Source: Saccharothrix sp. S26 (GTDB taxonomy: Bacteria > Actinomycetota > Actinomycetes > Mycobacteriales > Pseudonocardiaceae). From it: DNA of 64,000 nucleotides. Shown here piece after piece: positions 33,566-41,240 of the stretch. The notes beneath the pieces are model-generated. The model worked only from the letters and a program-made list of their open reading frames with translations, ran no database searches and was not told the origin of the DNA. The first letter of the stretch is position 1. Every line of letters begins with the position of its first letter. The DNA lies in the NCBI RefSeq assembly GCF_021390395.1, contig NZ_JAJUWT010000001.1:434001-498000 (forward strand). The letters are read 5' to 3'. The translations under genes and the position numbers were made by a program.

Positions 33566-34750
33566 ATGGAGACCAGGTCCTATCCGTTCGCCGAACTCGA
33601 CCACCTGCAGGTCAATCCGCTCTACTTCGAGCTGCAGCGGGACGAGCCGGTGTCCAGGGTGCGCCTGCCGTACGGTGGCGAGGGGTGGCTGGCGACCCGC
33701 TACGAGGACGTCAAGACCGTGCTGGCGGACCCTAGGTTCAGCCGTGCGGCGGTGATGGAACCGGGCGCGGACGTGCCGCGCACGCTGCCGACGATGCCGA
33801 CCGAGACCAACATCCTGAGCATGGACCCGCCGGACCACACACGGCTGCGCAAGCTGGTCGCGAAGGGTTTCACGGCGCGGCGCACCGAGCAGTTGCGGGA
33901 GCGCGCCCAGGAGATCGTGGACGGCCTGCTGGACGCCATGGAGGAGCAGGGGCCGCCCGCCGACCTGGTCGAAGCGCTGGCCATGCCGCTGCCGATCACG
34001 ATCATCTGCGAGATGCTCGGCGTGCCGTTCGAGGACCGCGGGAAGTTCCGCGCCTGGTCGGAGGCGGCGGTGGCGATCACCGCGTTCACCCACGAGGAGA
34101 TCCAGGCGGGCAACAAGGCGTTGCGCGACTACATCGGCGAGCTGATCGCCCACAAGCGTGCCGAGCCTGCCGACGACATGCTGTCCGCGCTGATCGCCGC
34201 GCGGGACAACGAGGACCGGCTCAGCGAGGAGGAGCTGGTCTCGTTCGGCGTCACGCTGCTGGTGGCGGGGCACGAGACCACCGCCAACCAGATCGGCAAC
34301 TTCGCGTTCCACCTGCTGCGCATGCCCGACCGGCTCGGCGAGCTGCGGGCCGACCCGTCGCTGGTGCCCGCCGCCATCGAGGAGCTGCTGAGGTTCACCG
34401 CGCTGGGCGGCTCCGCGGGCTTCCCCCGGATCGCGACCGCCGAGGTGGAGCTGTCCGGCGTGACGATCAAGCCGGGCGAGGCGGTGTTCGTCAACAACAT
34501 CACGGCGAACCGCGACCCGTCGGTGTTCGAGAACCCGCACGAGGTGGACTTCCACCGCGAGCACAACCCGCACATCATGTTCGGCCACGGCGCGCACCAC
34601 TGCATCGGCGCTCCGCTGGCCCGGATGGAGCTCCAGGTGGCCATCGGCACGCTGCTCAAGCGGTTCCCGCTGCTGCGGCTGGACGGCGACGTGACGTTCA
34701 AGAAGGGCCGGTTGATCCGCGGTCCGCAGGCGCTGCCGGTGAGGTGGTGA
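33566..34750 (+). CDS. Cytochrome P450 (first copy)
   Basis: 394 residues, soluble bacterial class I P450. I-helix AGHETTANQ near 235, ExxR-type EELLRF, heme loop FGHGAHHCIGAPLARMEL with the cysteine ligand near 343. ATG follows GGGGGTAGACG. Substrate is unknown; style is that of the CYP105/CYP107-like group. A matching ferredoxin gene starts four bases after the stop. A close paralogue (35096) follows in tandem, about three quarters identical by eye. Confidence 0.95.
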   Translation: METRSYPFAELDHLQVNPLYFELQRDEPVSRVRLPYGGEGWLATRYEDVKTVLADPRFSRAAVMEPGADVPRTLPTMPTETNILSMDPPDHTRLRKLVAKGFTARRTEQLRERAQEIVDGLLDAMEEQGPPADLVEALAMPLPITIICEMLGVPFEDRGKFRAWSEAAVAITAFTHEEIQAGNKALRDYIGELIAHKRAEPADDMLSALIAARDNEDRLSEEELVSFGVTLLVAGHETTANQIGNFAFHLLRMPDRLGELRADPSLVPAAIEELLRFTALGGSAGFPRIATAEVELSGVTIKPGEAVFVNNITANRDPSVFENPHEVDFHREHNPHIMFGHGAHHCIGAPLARMELQVAIGTLLKRFPLLRLDGDVTFKKGRLIRGPQALPVRW

Positions 34751-34754
34751 GCCG

Positions 34755-34976
34755 ATGAGCCGGTGGACCGTGGGCGTCGACCGGGCCGCGTGCCTGGGCA
34801 CCGGGATGTGCACGTCGATCGCGCCCGCCCACTTCCGCCTCGACGGCGGCACGTCGTCGCCGGTCAGCACGGACGTCGAGCCGGACGACGCGGTGATCGA
34901 CGCGGCCGAGTCGTGCCCGATGGAGGCGATCCTGGTGCGTTCGGCGGACGGCGAGGTGCTCGCGCCGCAGCCCTAG
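34755..34976 (+). CDS. 3Fe-4S ferredoxin (first copy)
   Basis: 73 residues. Cluster ligands C13, C19 (ACLGTGMC) and C54 (ESCPMEAI) leave only three cysteines, hence 3Fe-4S. It should deliver electrons to the P450 encoded directly upstream. It is about 84% identical to the copy at 36285. No reductase gene is nearby. Confidence 0.93.
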   Translation: MSRWTVGVDRAACLGTGMCTSIAPAHFRLDGGTSSPVSTDVEPDDAVIDAAESCPMEAILVRSADGEVLAPQP

Positions 34977-34985
34977 CCGGCGTCG

Positions 34986-35029
34986 GCTCCGCAGCGCCGC
35001 CGGTGAAAGCCGTAGCGGCGCCGCGGAGC
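34986..35029 (+). terminator. Hairpin after the first P450-ferredoxin pair
   Basis: GCTCCGCAGCGCCGC and GCGGCGCCGCGGAGC make a 15-base stem with a single mismatch around a 14-base loop. It separates the two P450 units. Confidence 0.7.
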
Positions 35030-35095
35030 ACGTCCCGGGCGACCGTGCGCGGTGCCTACTGTCGGTGGCAGCGATCACGGGCAGTGGGGGTGCCG

Positions 35096-36280
35096 ATGCA
35101 GGTCAGGGCGTATCCGTTCGCCGAACCGGACGACCTCGGCGTGAACGGGACCTACCTGGAGCTCCAGCGGGACGAGCCGGTGGCCAGGGTGCGCCTGCCC
35201 TACGGTCGCGAAGCGTGGCTGGTCACGCGTTACGCCGACGCGAAGGTCGTGCTGGCCGACCCGAGGTTCAGCCGCGCGCCGGTGATGGACGCCGACTACG
35301 ACCCGCCGCGGACCATGCCCGAGGTGCCGGGCATCACGACCATCCTGAGCATGGACCCGCCGGAGCACACCCGGCTGCGCCGCATCCTGGCCAAGGCGTT
35401 CACCGCCCGGCGCACGGGACAGCTGCGCGAGCGCGCTCAGGAGATCGTGGACGGCCTGCTGGACGCTATGGAGGAGCAGGGGCCGCCCGCCGACCTGGTC
35501 GACGCGCTGGCCATGCCTGTGGCCATCACGCTCATCAGCGAGATGCTGGGTGTGCCCGCGCTGGACCGCGTGAAGTTCCGCGAGTGGTCGGACGCGGCGG
35601 TGGCGATCACCGCGTTCACCGTGCCCGAGATCGAGGCAGGCGCCGCGGCGCTGCGCGCCTACATCCGCGAGCTGGTCGAGGACAAGCGCCAGAACCCCGC
35701 CGACGACATGCTCACCGTGCTGGTGCACGCGCACGACAACGAGGACCGGCTCACCGAGGAGGAGCTGGTGTCGTTCGGCGTCACGCTGCTCATCGCGGGC
35801 CACGAGACGACCGGAAGCGAGATCAGCAACTTCGTGTACCAACTGCTGACCCACCCCGACCGGCTGGCCGAGCTGCGCGCCGACCCGTCCCTGCTGCCCG
35901 CCGCGATCGAGGAGCTCCTCCGGATCACGAAGCTGTCCGGCGCGCCCGGCTTCCCCCGGATCGCCACCGCCGACGTGGAGCTGTCGGGCGTGACGATCCG
36001 CGCAGGTGAGGCGGTGTTCGTGGACGGCCTGGTGGCCAACCGCGACCCGGCCGTGTTCCCGAACCCGCACGAGCTGGACTTCCACCGCCCGCACAACCCG
36101 CACTTCGCGTTCGGCCACGGCGTGCACCACTGCATCGGCGCGCCCTTGGCGAGGATGGAGTTGCAGGTGTCCATTTCGACCTTGCTCAACAGGTTCCCGA
36201 ACCTGGAGCTGGCCGACGACGTGGTGTTCAAGAAGGGCAGACTGGTGCGAGGGCCCGAACGCCTACTGGTGAGGTGGTAG
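35096..36280 (+). CDS. Cytochrome P450 (second copy)
   Basis: 394 residues, same length as the first copy. AGHETTGSE in helix I, EELLRI and heme loop FGHGVHHCIGAPLARMEL. ATG at 35096 follows GTGGGGGTGCCG. Long blocks are the same as the first copy at the DNA level (for example around GAGGACCGGCTC). Differences cluster in residues 60-75, 185-200 and 270-275, the regions around the substrate pocket, so the two may have different substrates. The upstream palindrome of copy one is absent here. Confidence 0.95.
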   Translation: MQVRAYPFAEPDDLGVNGTYLELQRDEPVARVRLPYGREAWLVTRYADAKVVLADPRFSRAPVMDADYDPPRTMPEVPGITTILSMDPPEHTRLRRILAKAFTARRTGQLRERAQEIVDGLLDAMEEQGPPADLVDALAMPVAITLISEMLGVPALDRVKFREWSDAAVAITAFTVPEIEAGAAALRAYIRELVEDKRQNPADDMLTVLVHAHDNEDRLTEEELVSFGVTLLIAGHETTGSEISNFVYQLLTHPDRLAELRADPSLLPAAIEELLRITKLSGAPGFPRIATADVELSGVTIRAGEAVFVDGLVANRDPAVFPNPHELDFHRPHNPHFAFGHGVHHCIGAPLARMELQVSISTLLNRFPNLELADDVVFKKGRLVRGPERLLVRW

Positions 36281-36284
36281 ACCG

Positions 36285-36506
36285 ATGAGCGAGTGGACGA
36301 TCGAGGTCGACCGGGGCGCGTGCCTCGGCACCGGCATGTGCACGTCGATCGCGCCCGACCACTTCCGCCTGGACGACGGCACGTCGTCGCCGGTCAAGGC
36401 GCGGGTGGACGCGGACGACGCGGTGATCGACGCGGCGGAGTCGTGCCCGATGGAGGCGATCCTGGTGCGTTCGGCGGACGGTGAGGTGCTCGCGCCGCAG
36501 CTGTAG
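36285..36506 (+). CDS. 3Fe-4S ferredoxin (second copy)
   Basis: 73 residues with the same three-cysteine layout as the first copy. It differs at 12 positions, mostly in the first half; the last 27 codons are nearly identical at DNA level. It starts four bases after the P450 stop. Confidence 0.93.
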   Translation: MSEWTIEVDRGACLGTGMCTSIAPDHFRLDDGTSSPVKARVDADDAVIDAAESCPMEAILVRSADGEVLAPQL

Positions 36507-36637
36507 CCAAGAAAGTTCCGCGGATCGCGTCATAGCCGCGTGACGTGCGCGTTCCTCCTCCGTGCGGCTCGGATTCGGGGAGGGTCGCGCGATCCGCGGA
36601 TGCGGCCCACTCCCCCAGGGCCGCGACGGGGAGACGA

Positions 36638-36680
36638 GTGCGCGGGCGGCCTTTCGGGGAGCGACCGGCCGCCCGCGCAC
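36638..36680 (+). terminator. Hairpin between the second ferredoxin and nadD
   Basis: GTGCGCGGGCGGCC and GGCCGCCCGCGCAC form a perfect 14-pair stem with a 15-base loop. It ends the P450 unit just before the nadD promoter. Confidence 0.75.
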
Positions 36681-36703
36681 CACCCGAACTAGGCTCACCT
36701 CCC

Positions 36704-37297
36704 ATGTCGAACCGGCGGATCGGCGTCATGGGTGGCACCTTCGACCCCGTGCACCACGGCCACCTGGTGGCCGCCAGCGAGGTCCAGGCCCGCTTCGACC
36801 TCGACGAAGTCGTCTTCGTGCCGACGGGTCAGCCGTGGCAGAAGAGCGAGCGCGAGGTCAGCGCGGCCGAGGACCGCTACCTGATGACGGTCATCGCCAC
36901 CGCGTCCAACCCGCGGTTCTCGGTCAGCCGGGTGGACATCGACCGGCCGGGGCCGACGTACACCATCGACACCCTCACCGACCTCAAGGTCCGCCACCCG
37001 GACGCGGACCTGTTCTTCATCACCGGCGCGGACGCGTTGGAGCAGATCCTGTCGTGGCGGCGGGCGGACGACGTGTTCGGCCTGGCCCACTTCATCGGGG
37101 TCACCCGACCGGGTTATGAACTGGACGACACCCACCTCCCACCAGGCGCGGTGTCGCTGGTGGAGGTGCCCGCGATGGCCATCTCCTCGACCGCCGTGCG
37201 CGCCCGGACGGCCTCCGGGTTGCCCGTCTGGTACCTCGTGCCGGATGGTGTCGTCCAATACATCTCCAAGCGCGGGCTTTACTCGATGCCGGACTGA
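36704..37297 (+). CDS. nadD: Nicotinate-nucleotide adenylyltransferase
   Basis: 197 residues. The nucleotidyl-transferase motif [16 protein letters not shown] and the C-terminal [11 protein letters not shown] (ISSTxxR) are diagnostic. It converts nicotinate mononucleotide to deamido-NAD. ATG at 36704 lies eight bases after TAGGCT, suggesting a leaderless or nearly leaderless mRNA. The order nadD-rsfS-gpgP-octT-degV matches mycobacteria. Confidence 0.96.
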   Translation: MSNRRIGVMGGTFDPVHHGHLVAASEVQARFDLDEVVFVPTGQPWQKSEREVSAAEDRYLMTVIATASNPRFSVSRVDIDRPGPTYTIDTLTDLKVRHPDADLFFITGADALEQILSWRRADDVFGLAHFIGVTRPGYELDDTHLPPGAVSLVEVPAMAISSTAVRARTASGLPVWYLVPDGVVQYISKRGLYSMPD

Positions 37298-37366
37298 GCC
37301 GGGTCGCCGGTACCCTCATTGACTCGTGCGGGCGTAACGGCGTCCGCCGGTGTGATGAGGAGTGAC

Positions 37367-37753
37367 GTGGCAGCCACCGACGAGGCACGACGGTTGGCGC
37401 TGGTCGCCGCTAGCGCGGCAGCCGACAAGAAGGCGCACGACGTGATCGTGCTCGACGTGTCCGACCAGCTGGTGATCACGGACTGCTTCGTGATCGCCTC
37501 CGCTCCGAACGAGCGGCAGGTCGGCGCGATCGTGGACAACGTTGAGGAGAAGTTGCGCGAGGCCGGGCGCAAGCCGGTCCGCCGTGAGGGCGCGCGCGAG
37601 GGTCGTTGGGTCCTGCTGGACTTCGTGGACGTGGTCGTGCACGTCCAGCACGTCGAGGAGCGCACCTTCTACGGCCTGGAGCGGCTGTGGAAGGACTGCC
37701 CGCGCATCGAGTTCGACGCCGGGCCCCCGGCCGACGAGGTCGCCGAGGCATGA
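37367..37753 (+). CDS. rsfS: Ribosome silencing factor RsfS
   Basis: 128 residues from GTG 37367, chosen because GAGGAG lies a few bases upstream; a longer in-frame start at 37319 has no such site. VIVLDVSDQLVITDCFVIAS and REGAREGRWVLLDFVDVVVH are family hallmarks. It binds uL14 and blocks subunit joining in starvation. It overlaps gpgP (ATGA). Confidence 0.95.
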   Translation: MAATDEARRLALVAASAAADKKAHDVIVLDVSDQLVITDCFVIASAPNERQVGAIVDNVEEKLREAGRKPVRREGAREGRWVLLDFVDVVVHVQHVEERTFYGLERLWKDCPRIEFDAGPPADEVAEA

Positions 37754-38364
37754 CCCTGAACCGGCTCGTGCTGTGGCGGCACGGTGAGACCGACTACAAC
37801 GCGACCGGCCGCATGCAGGGCCACCTGGACTCGTCGCTGACCGAGACCGGGTGGAACCAGGCGCGGTTCGCGGTGCCGGTGCTCGCCGGGTTCGCGCCCG
37901 AGCTGGTGGTCGCCTCCGACCTGCACCGCGCCCGGGACACCGCGACCGTGTTCACCGACGCGACCGGCGTCGAGCTGCGCATCGACGAACGGCTGCGCGA
38001 GACGCACCTGGGCAAGTGGCAGGGGCTCACCTCGACCGAGATCGAGGCGGAGTGGCCGGGCGCGCTGGACCTGTGGCGCGTCGACGGCACCTTGGCGCCG
38101 CCGGACGGTGAGACGCGCGTGGAGGTCGCCGAGCGCGCGCTCGCCGTGGTGGCCGAGGTGGACGAGGAGTTCTCCGGCACCGTGATGCTGTGCGCGCACG
38201 GCGGCCTGATCAGCGCGTTGACCGGGCGGTTGCTGGAGCTGCCGGTCGACCGGTGGGCGCTGCTGGGTGGCATCGGCAACTGCCACTGGACGGTGTTCGC
38301 CCGCCGCCCGCAGGGTGACGGCAGGTGGCGGCTGTCGTCCTACAACGCCGGAATCACCCGGTGA
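37750..38364 (+). CDS. gpgP: Histidine phosphatase, probable glucosyl-3-phosphoglycerate phosphatase
   Basis: 204 residues. The phosphoglycerate-mutase superfamily motif LWRHGETDYN holds the phospho-histidine; RLRETHLGKWQGLT and CAHGGLISALTGRLL (second His) follow. Position directly after rsfS and before an OctT-like gene matches mycobacterial GpgP, which makes glucosylglycerate for methylglucose lipopolysaccharide. The specific function is inferred from gene order. Confidence 0.8.
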   Translation: MTLNRLVLWRHGETDYNATGRMQGHLDSSLTETGWNQARFAVPVLAGFAPELVVASDLHRARDTATVFTDATGVELRIDERLRETHLGKWQGLTSTEIEAEWPGALDLWRVDGTLAPPDGETRVEVAERALAVVAEVDEEFSGTVMLCAHGGLISALTGRLLELPVDRWALLGGIGNCHWTVFARRPQGDGRWRLSSYNAGITR

Positions 38365-39092
38365 GGCTGCTCGTCCTCGGCGATTCGCTCTCGTTCCACG
38401 GTCCGCGGGGTCCGCTGCCGGCCGACGACCCCGGGTTGTGGCCGAACGTCGCCGCGTCGGCGTTGGGCGGGCACGCGGAGCTGGCGGCGGGGTTCGGCTG
38501 GACGGCCCGGGACGCCTGGTGGTCGCTGACGGGCGACCCCCGGGTGTGGTCGCTGCTGCCGCGCACGGACGTGTTGGTGCTGGCAGTGGGGCACATGGAC
38601 ACGCTGCCGTCGCCGTTGCCGACCTACCTGCGGCAAGGGCTGCGCTACCTGCGGCCCGACGGGCTGCGGCGGCGGGCGCGAGCCGGGTACCGGACGCTGC
38701 AGCCGGTGCTGTCGCGGGCGTTCTGCGGGTATCCGGTGGCCCTGCCGCCGCGTTTGACCGTGCGTTACCTGAACGATTCGGTGCGTGCTGTGCGTGCGCT
38801 GGAGCCGGGCATCAAGGTGGTCGGGATGACGCCTTCGGTGCATCGTTCGGCTGCTTACGCGGGTGTGCACAGCGGACGTGCGGCGGGGGAGCGCGCGCTG
38901 CGCGAGTGGGCGGAGGGGGCGGGCGTGCCGTTGCTCGACGTGCCTGCGTTGGTGGGTGAGCACGTTGGGTCACGGCGTGGCAACCCGGACGGCCTGCACT
39001 GGGGTTGGGAGGGCCACGAGCTGGTCGGGCGGGCCATGGCGGAACTGATCAGGTCCGTGGCGGTCGGCCACTCGGGTGCGGTGGAGCCGTAG
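38361..39092 (+). CDS. octT: SGNH-hydrolase-like protein, probable OctT-type diglucosylglycerate octanoyltransferase
   Basis: 243 residues, GTG overlapping the gpgP stop. The SGNH block I is LGDSLSFHGPRGPLP with the nucleophile Ser, and the Asp/His pair lies in NPDGLHWGWEGHELV. Gene order matches the mycobacterial octanoyltransferase of methylglucose lipopolysaccharide synthesis. Without enzymology it could be another acyl esterase. Confidence 0.72.
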   Translation: MRLLVLGDSLSFHGPRGPLPADDPGLWPNVAASALGGHAELAAGFGWTARDAWWSLTGDPRVWSLLPRTDVLVLAVGHMDTLPSPLPTYLRQGLRYLRPDGLRRRARAGYRTLQPVLSRAFCGYPVALPPRLTVRYLNDSVRAVRALEPGIKVVGMTPSVHRSAAYAGVHSGRAAGERALREWAEGAGVPLLDVPALVGEHVGSRRGNPDGLHWGWEGHELVGRAMAELIRSVAVGHSGAVEP

Positions 39093-39103
39093 TCTCGGCA
39101 CTC

Positions 39104-39946
39104 GTGTCCACCACGATCGTCACCGACTCCACGGCGTACCTGCCCGAGGGGTTCGCCGAGCGTCACGGCGTCCGGGTCGTGCCGCTGCACGTGGCCGTGG
39201 ACGGTCGCAGCAGGTTGGACGGGGTGGACTTCGGCCCGGCGGAGCTGGCAGCGGCGTTGGGGGAGCACCGTCGGGTGACCACGTCCCGGCCGACGCCGGG
39301 GGAGCTGGCCGAGGTGTACCGGTCGGCGTTGGCCGAGGGCGCGGAGGCGATCGTGTCCGTGCACCTGTCCCGTGATCTGTCGGGCACGTGGGAGGCCGCG
39401 CGGTTGGCCGCCGAGGAGGTCGACCCGACGCGGATCAGGGTGGTCGACTCGCGGGCCACGGGCATGGGGCTGGGGTTCGCCGTGCTGGCCGCGTGCGCCG
39501 CCGGTGGTGACGCCCGGTGCGCGGAGGAAGCCGCCGTGGCGGCCGCCGGACGGGTCAAGATGTTCTTCTGCGTGGAGACGCTCGACCACTTGCGGCGCGG
39601 CGGGCGCATCGGTGCGGCCGCGGCGTTGGTGGGGACCGCGTTGGCGGTGAAGCCGTTGCTGCACGTGGACGACGGCCGGATCGTGCCGTTGGAGAAGGTG
39701 CGGACGATGGGGCGGGCGATCGGCCGCCTGGTCGACCTGGCGGCGTCGGCGGCGGGTTCCGGGCCGGTCGGGCTGGCTGTCCACCACTTGGCCGCGCCGC
39801 AACGCGCGGCGGAACTGGCGACGTTGCTGGACGAGCGCGTCCCCGGCTCGACCGGGTGCCTGATTTCCGAGGTCGGAGCGGTGATCGGTGCGCACACGGG
39901 CCCGGGTGTGCTGGGTGTCGTGGTGCTGCCCGGCGGGGTGTCCTAG
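39104..39946 (+). CDS. DegV-family fatty-acid-binding protein
   Basis: 280 residues. It opens TTIVTDSTAYLPEGFAERHG (fatty-acid carboxylate site) and has VKMFFCVETLDHLRRGGRIG. DegV/FakB proteins present fatty acids to a kinase in Firmicutes; no FakA gene is seen here. GTG at 39104 follows TAGTCT by eight bases. Confidence 0.92.
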   Translation: MSTTIVTDSTAYLPEGFAERHGVRVVPLHVAVDGRSRLDGVDFGPAELAAALGEHRRVTTSRPTPGELAEVYRSALAEGAEAIVSVHLSRDLSGTWEAARLAAEEVDPTRIRVVDSRATGMGLGFAVLAACAAGGDARCAEEAAVAAAGRVKMFFCVETLDHLRRGGRIGAAAALVGTALAVKPLLHVDDGRIVPLEKVRTMGRAIGRLVDLAASAAGSGPVGLAVHHLAAPQRAAELATLLDERVPGSTGCLISEVGAVIGAHTGPGVLGVVVLPGGVS

Positions 39947-40033
39947 CGCCGCGTTATCCATCATTCAGCCACTTATCCACAGATCCCGAATTCCCGCCCC
40001 ACCCCCTGCTCCATCCGGCCTAGCGTCGACACC

Positions 40034-40756
40034 ATGTTCGACAACAGCCCGGAAACCGCAACGGCCCGCCTGAAATCCCTCATCTGCCAAGAACGCGGCA
40101 AACACCGCGCTTCCGATGCCGAGACGCTGGTGTTCGTCTCCGCGGACGGCAAAGGGCCGCCGCCCGCGCTACGTCGCCTGCTCCAGCGCTGGCTACCCGA
40201 ACCCGTCGTCCCTCATCGGCGCAGACTTCTGTTGGCCGGCGTCATGGCCGGTGTGGCGCTGGCGGTCGCCCTGGCCCTGTGGTGGCAGCGCCCCGTGCCG
40301 GAAACCCCACCGAACCTCCCCGTGGCCGAGGCCGCCGCCGTCACCCGCGCCGAGGACCAGGTGGTCGTGAACGTCGTGGGCCTGGTCCCGAACCCGGGCC
40401 TGGTGACCGTCCCGAACGGCGCACGGGTGGCCGACGCCCTCCAAGCCGCGGGCGGAGCCAACCCGGGAGCCGACCTGACCCCGCTGAACCTGGCCCGCAA
40501 AGTCGGCGACGGCGAACAGATAGCCGTCGGCATCCCGGCTCCTCAACCAACCACCACCGCCACCGAACCACTGAACCTCAACACCGCGACCAAAGACCAA
40601 TTGGACACCCTGCCAGGCGTGGGCCCGGTAACCGCCCAACGCATCATCGACCGAAGGCAGAAACGCGGCCCCTTCACCTCCCTGGACCAACTGAGCGAAA
40701 TCGAAGGCATCGGCGACGCCAAACTGACCAAACTCCGCGACCTCCTCCGCGTCTGA
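40034..40756 (+). CDS. comEA: ComEA-family DNA-binding protein
   Basis: 240 residues: an N-terminal cytoplasmic part of about 65, one membrane helix (LLLAGVMAGVALAVALALWW), a SLBB domain (VVVNVVGLVPNPGLVTVPNG) and the helix-hairpin-helix pair LNLNTATKDQLDTLPGVGPV / FTSLDQLSEIEGIGDAKLTK. It captures DNA outside the membrane for ComEC. ATG lies seven bases after TAGCGT. The gene is less GC-biased at wobble positions than comEC. Confidence 0.93.
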   Translation: MFDNSPETATARLKSLICQERGKHRASDAETLVFVSADGKGPPPALRRLLQRWLPEPVVPHRRRLLLAGVMAGVALAVALALWWQRPVPETPPNLPVAEAAAVTRAEDQVVVNVVGLVPNPGLVTVPNGARVADALQAAGGANPGADLTPLNLARKVGDGEQIAVGIPAPQPTTTATEPLNLNTATKDQLDTLPGVGPVTAQRIIDRRQKRGPFTSLDQLSEIEGIGDAKLTKLRDLLRV

Positions 40757-41156
40757 CCACTCCAACCACCTCCGGCCGACCCCAGTCCTGCCGTTCACCT
40801 CACCCGATCGCCGTCACCCACCTCTGTCCACCGCGGAGTCGACCATGAATACCCAGCCGCGTTCATCCCGGTCATCCATTCCCTGCCGGTCCATCCCGTT
40901 CCAGCGAACTGAACCGCCGAACCGCCTCCTGCCCGCAGCAAGCCCCTCCGCCGACGCACCCAATCGCCGCAACGCCCGCTCAGGGCGTGACCACCCTCGC
41001 TTCCGCATCCGCGCGGCCTTCACCCGCCTCATCACCCTGTCCAAGTTCCGCTGGATCAGCTCCTGAGCTCCGGCACATGCGGGCCAAACCCGAGAAACCC
41101 GTGCAGCCAAGCCCAATGGCGAGCTCGGCCAAGTAGTCGACTTCTGGAGGTGAGTC
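40757..41156. other. Gap between comEA and the comEC leader, no gene assigned
   Basis: About 400 bases. Short open frames exist on both strands (a 73-codon plus-strand frame at 40845..41066, and a minus-strand frame reading RMRKRGWSRPERALRRLGAS over the same DNA). Neither has a good ribosome-binding site or a recognised family. I see no stable hairpin or promoter that I would defend. Confidence 0.4.
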
Positions 41157-41240
41157 GTGAGTTCTCCTGAGCCTGCATACGTATCCGTTGTGCCGTTGAG
41201 GTTTCTCGACTGGGCTCCGGGATCGGGAGGCGGATCGTGA
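41157..41240 (+). CDS. Possible 27-residue leader ORF coupled to comEC
   Basis: GTG at 41157 with TGGAGGTGA upstream. It encodes MSSPEPAYVSVVPLRFLDWA followed by PGSGGGS and stops in TGA 41238..41240, overlapping the comEC GTG (GTGA). The strong ribosome-binding site and exact overlap argue for translational coupling; the peptide has no recognised family. Confidence 0.4.
   Translation: MSSPEPAYVSVVPLRFLDWAPGSGGGS

Noticed and set aside
33566-36506. P450 pair as part of a secondary-metabolite cluster
   Set aside because: No synthase, tailoring or resistance genes flank it; both sides are proA/TetR and nadD housekeeping DNA.
40845-41066. A 73-codon plus-strand ORF between comEA and comEC
   Set aside because: Ser/Arg/Pro-rich, no ribosome-binding site, poor third-position GC bias, no family.
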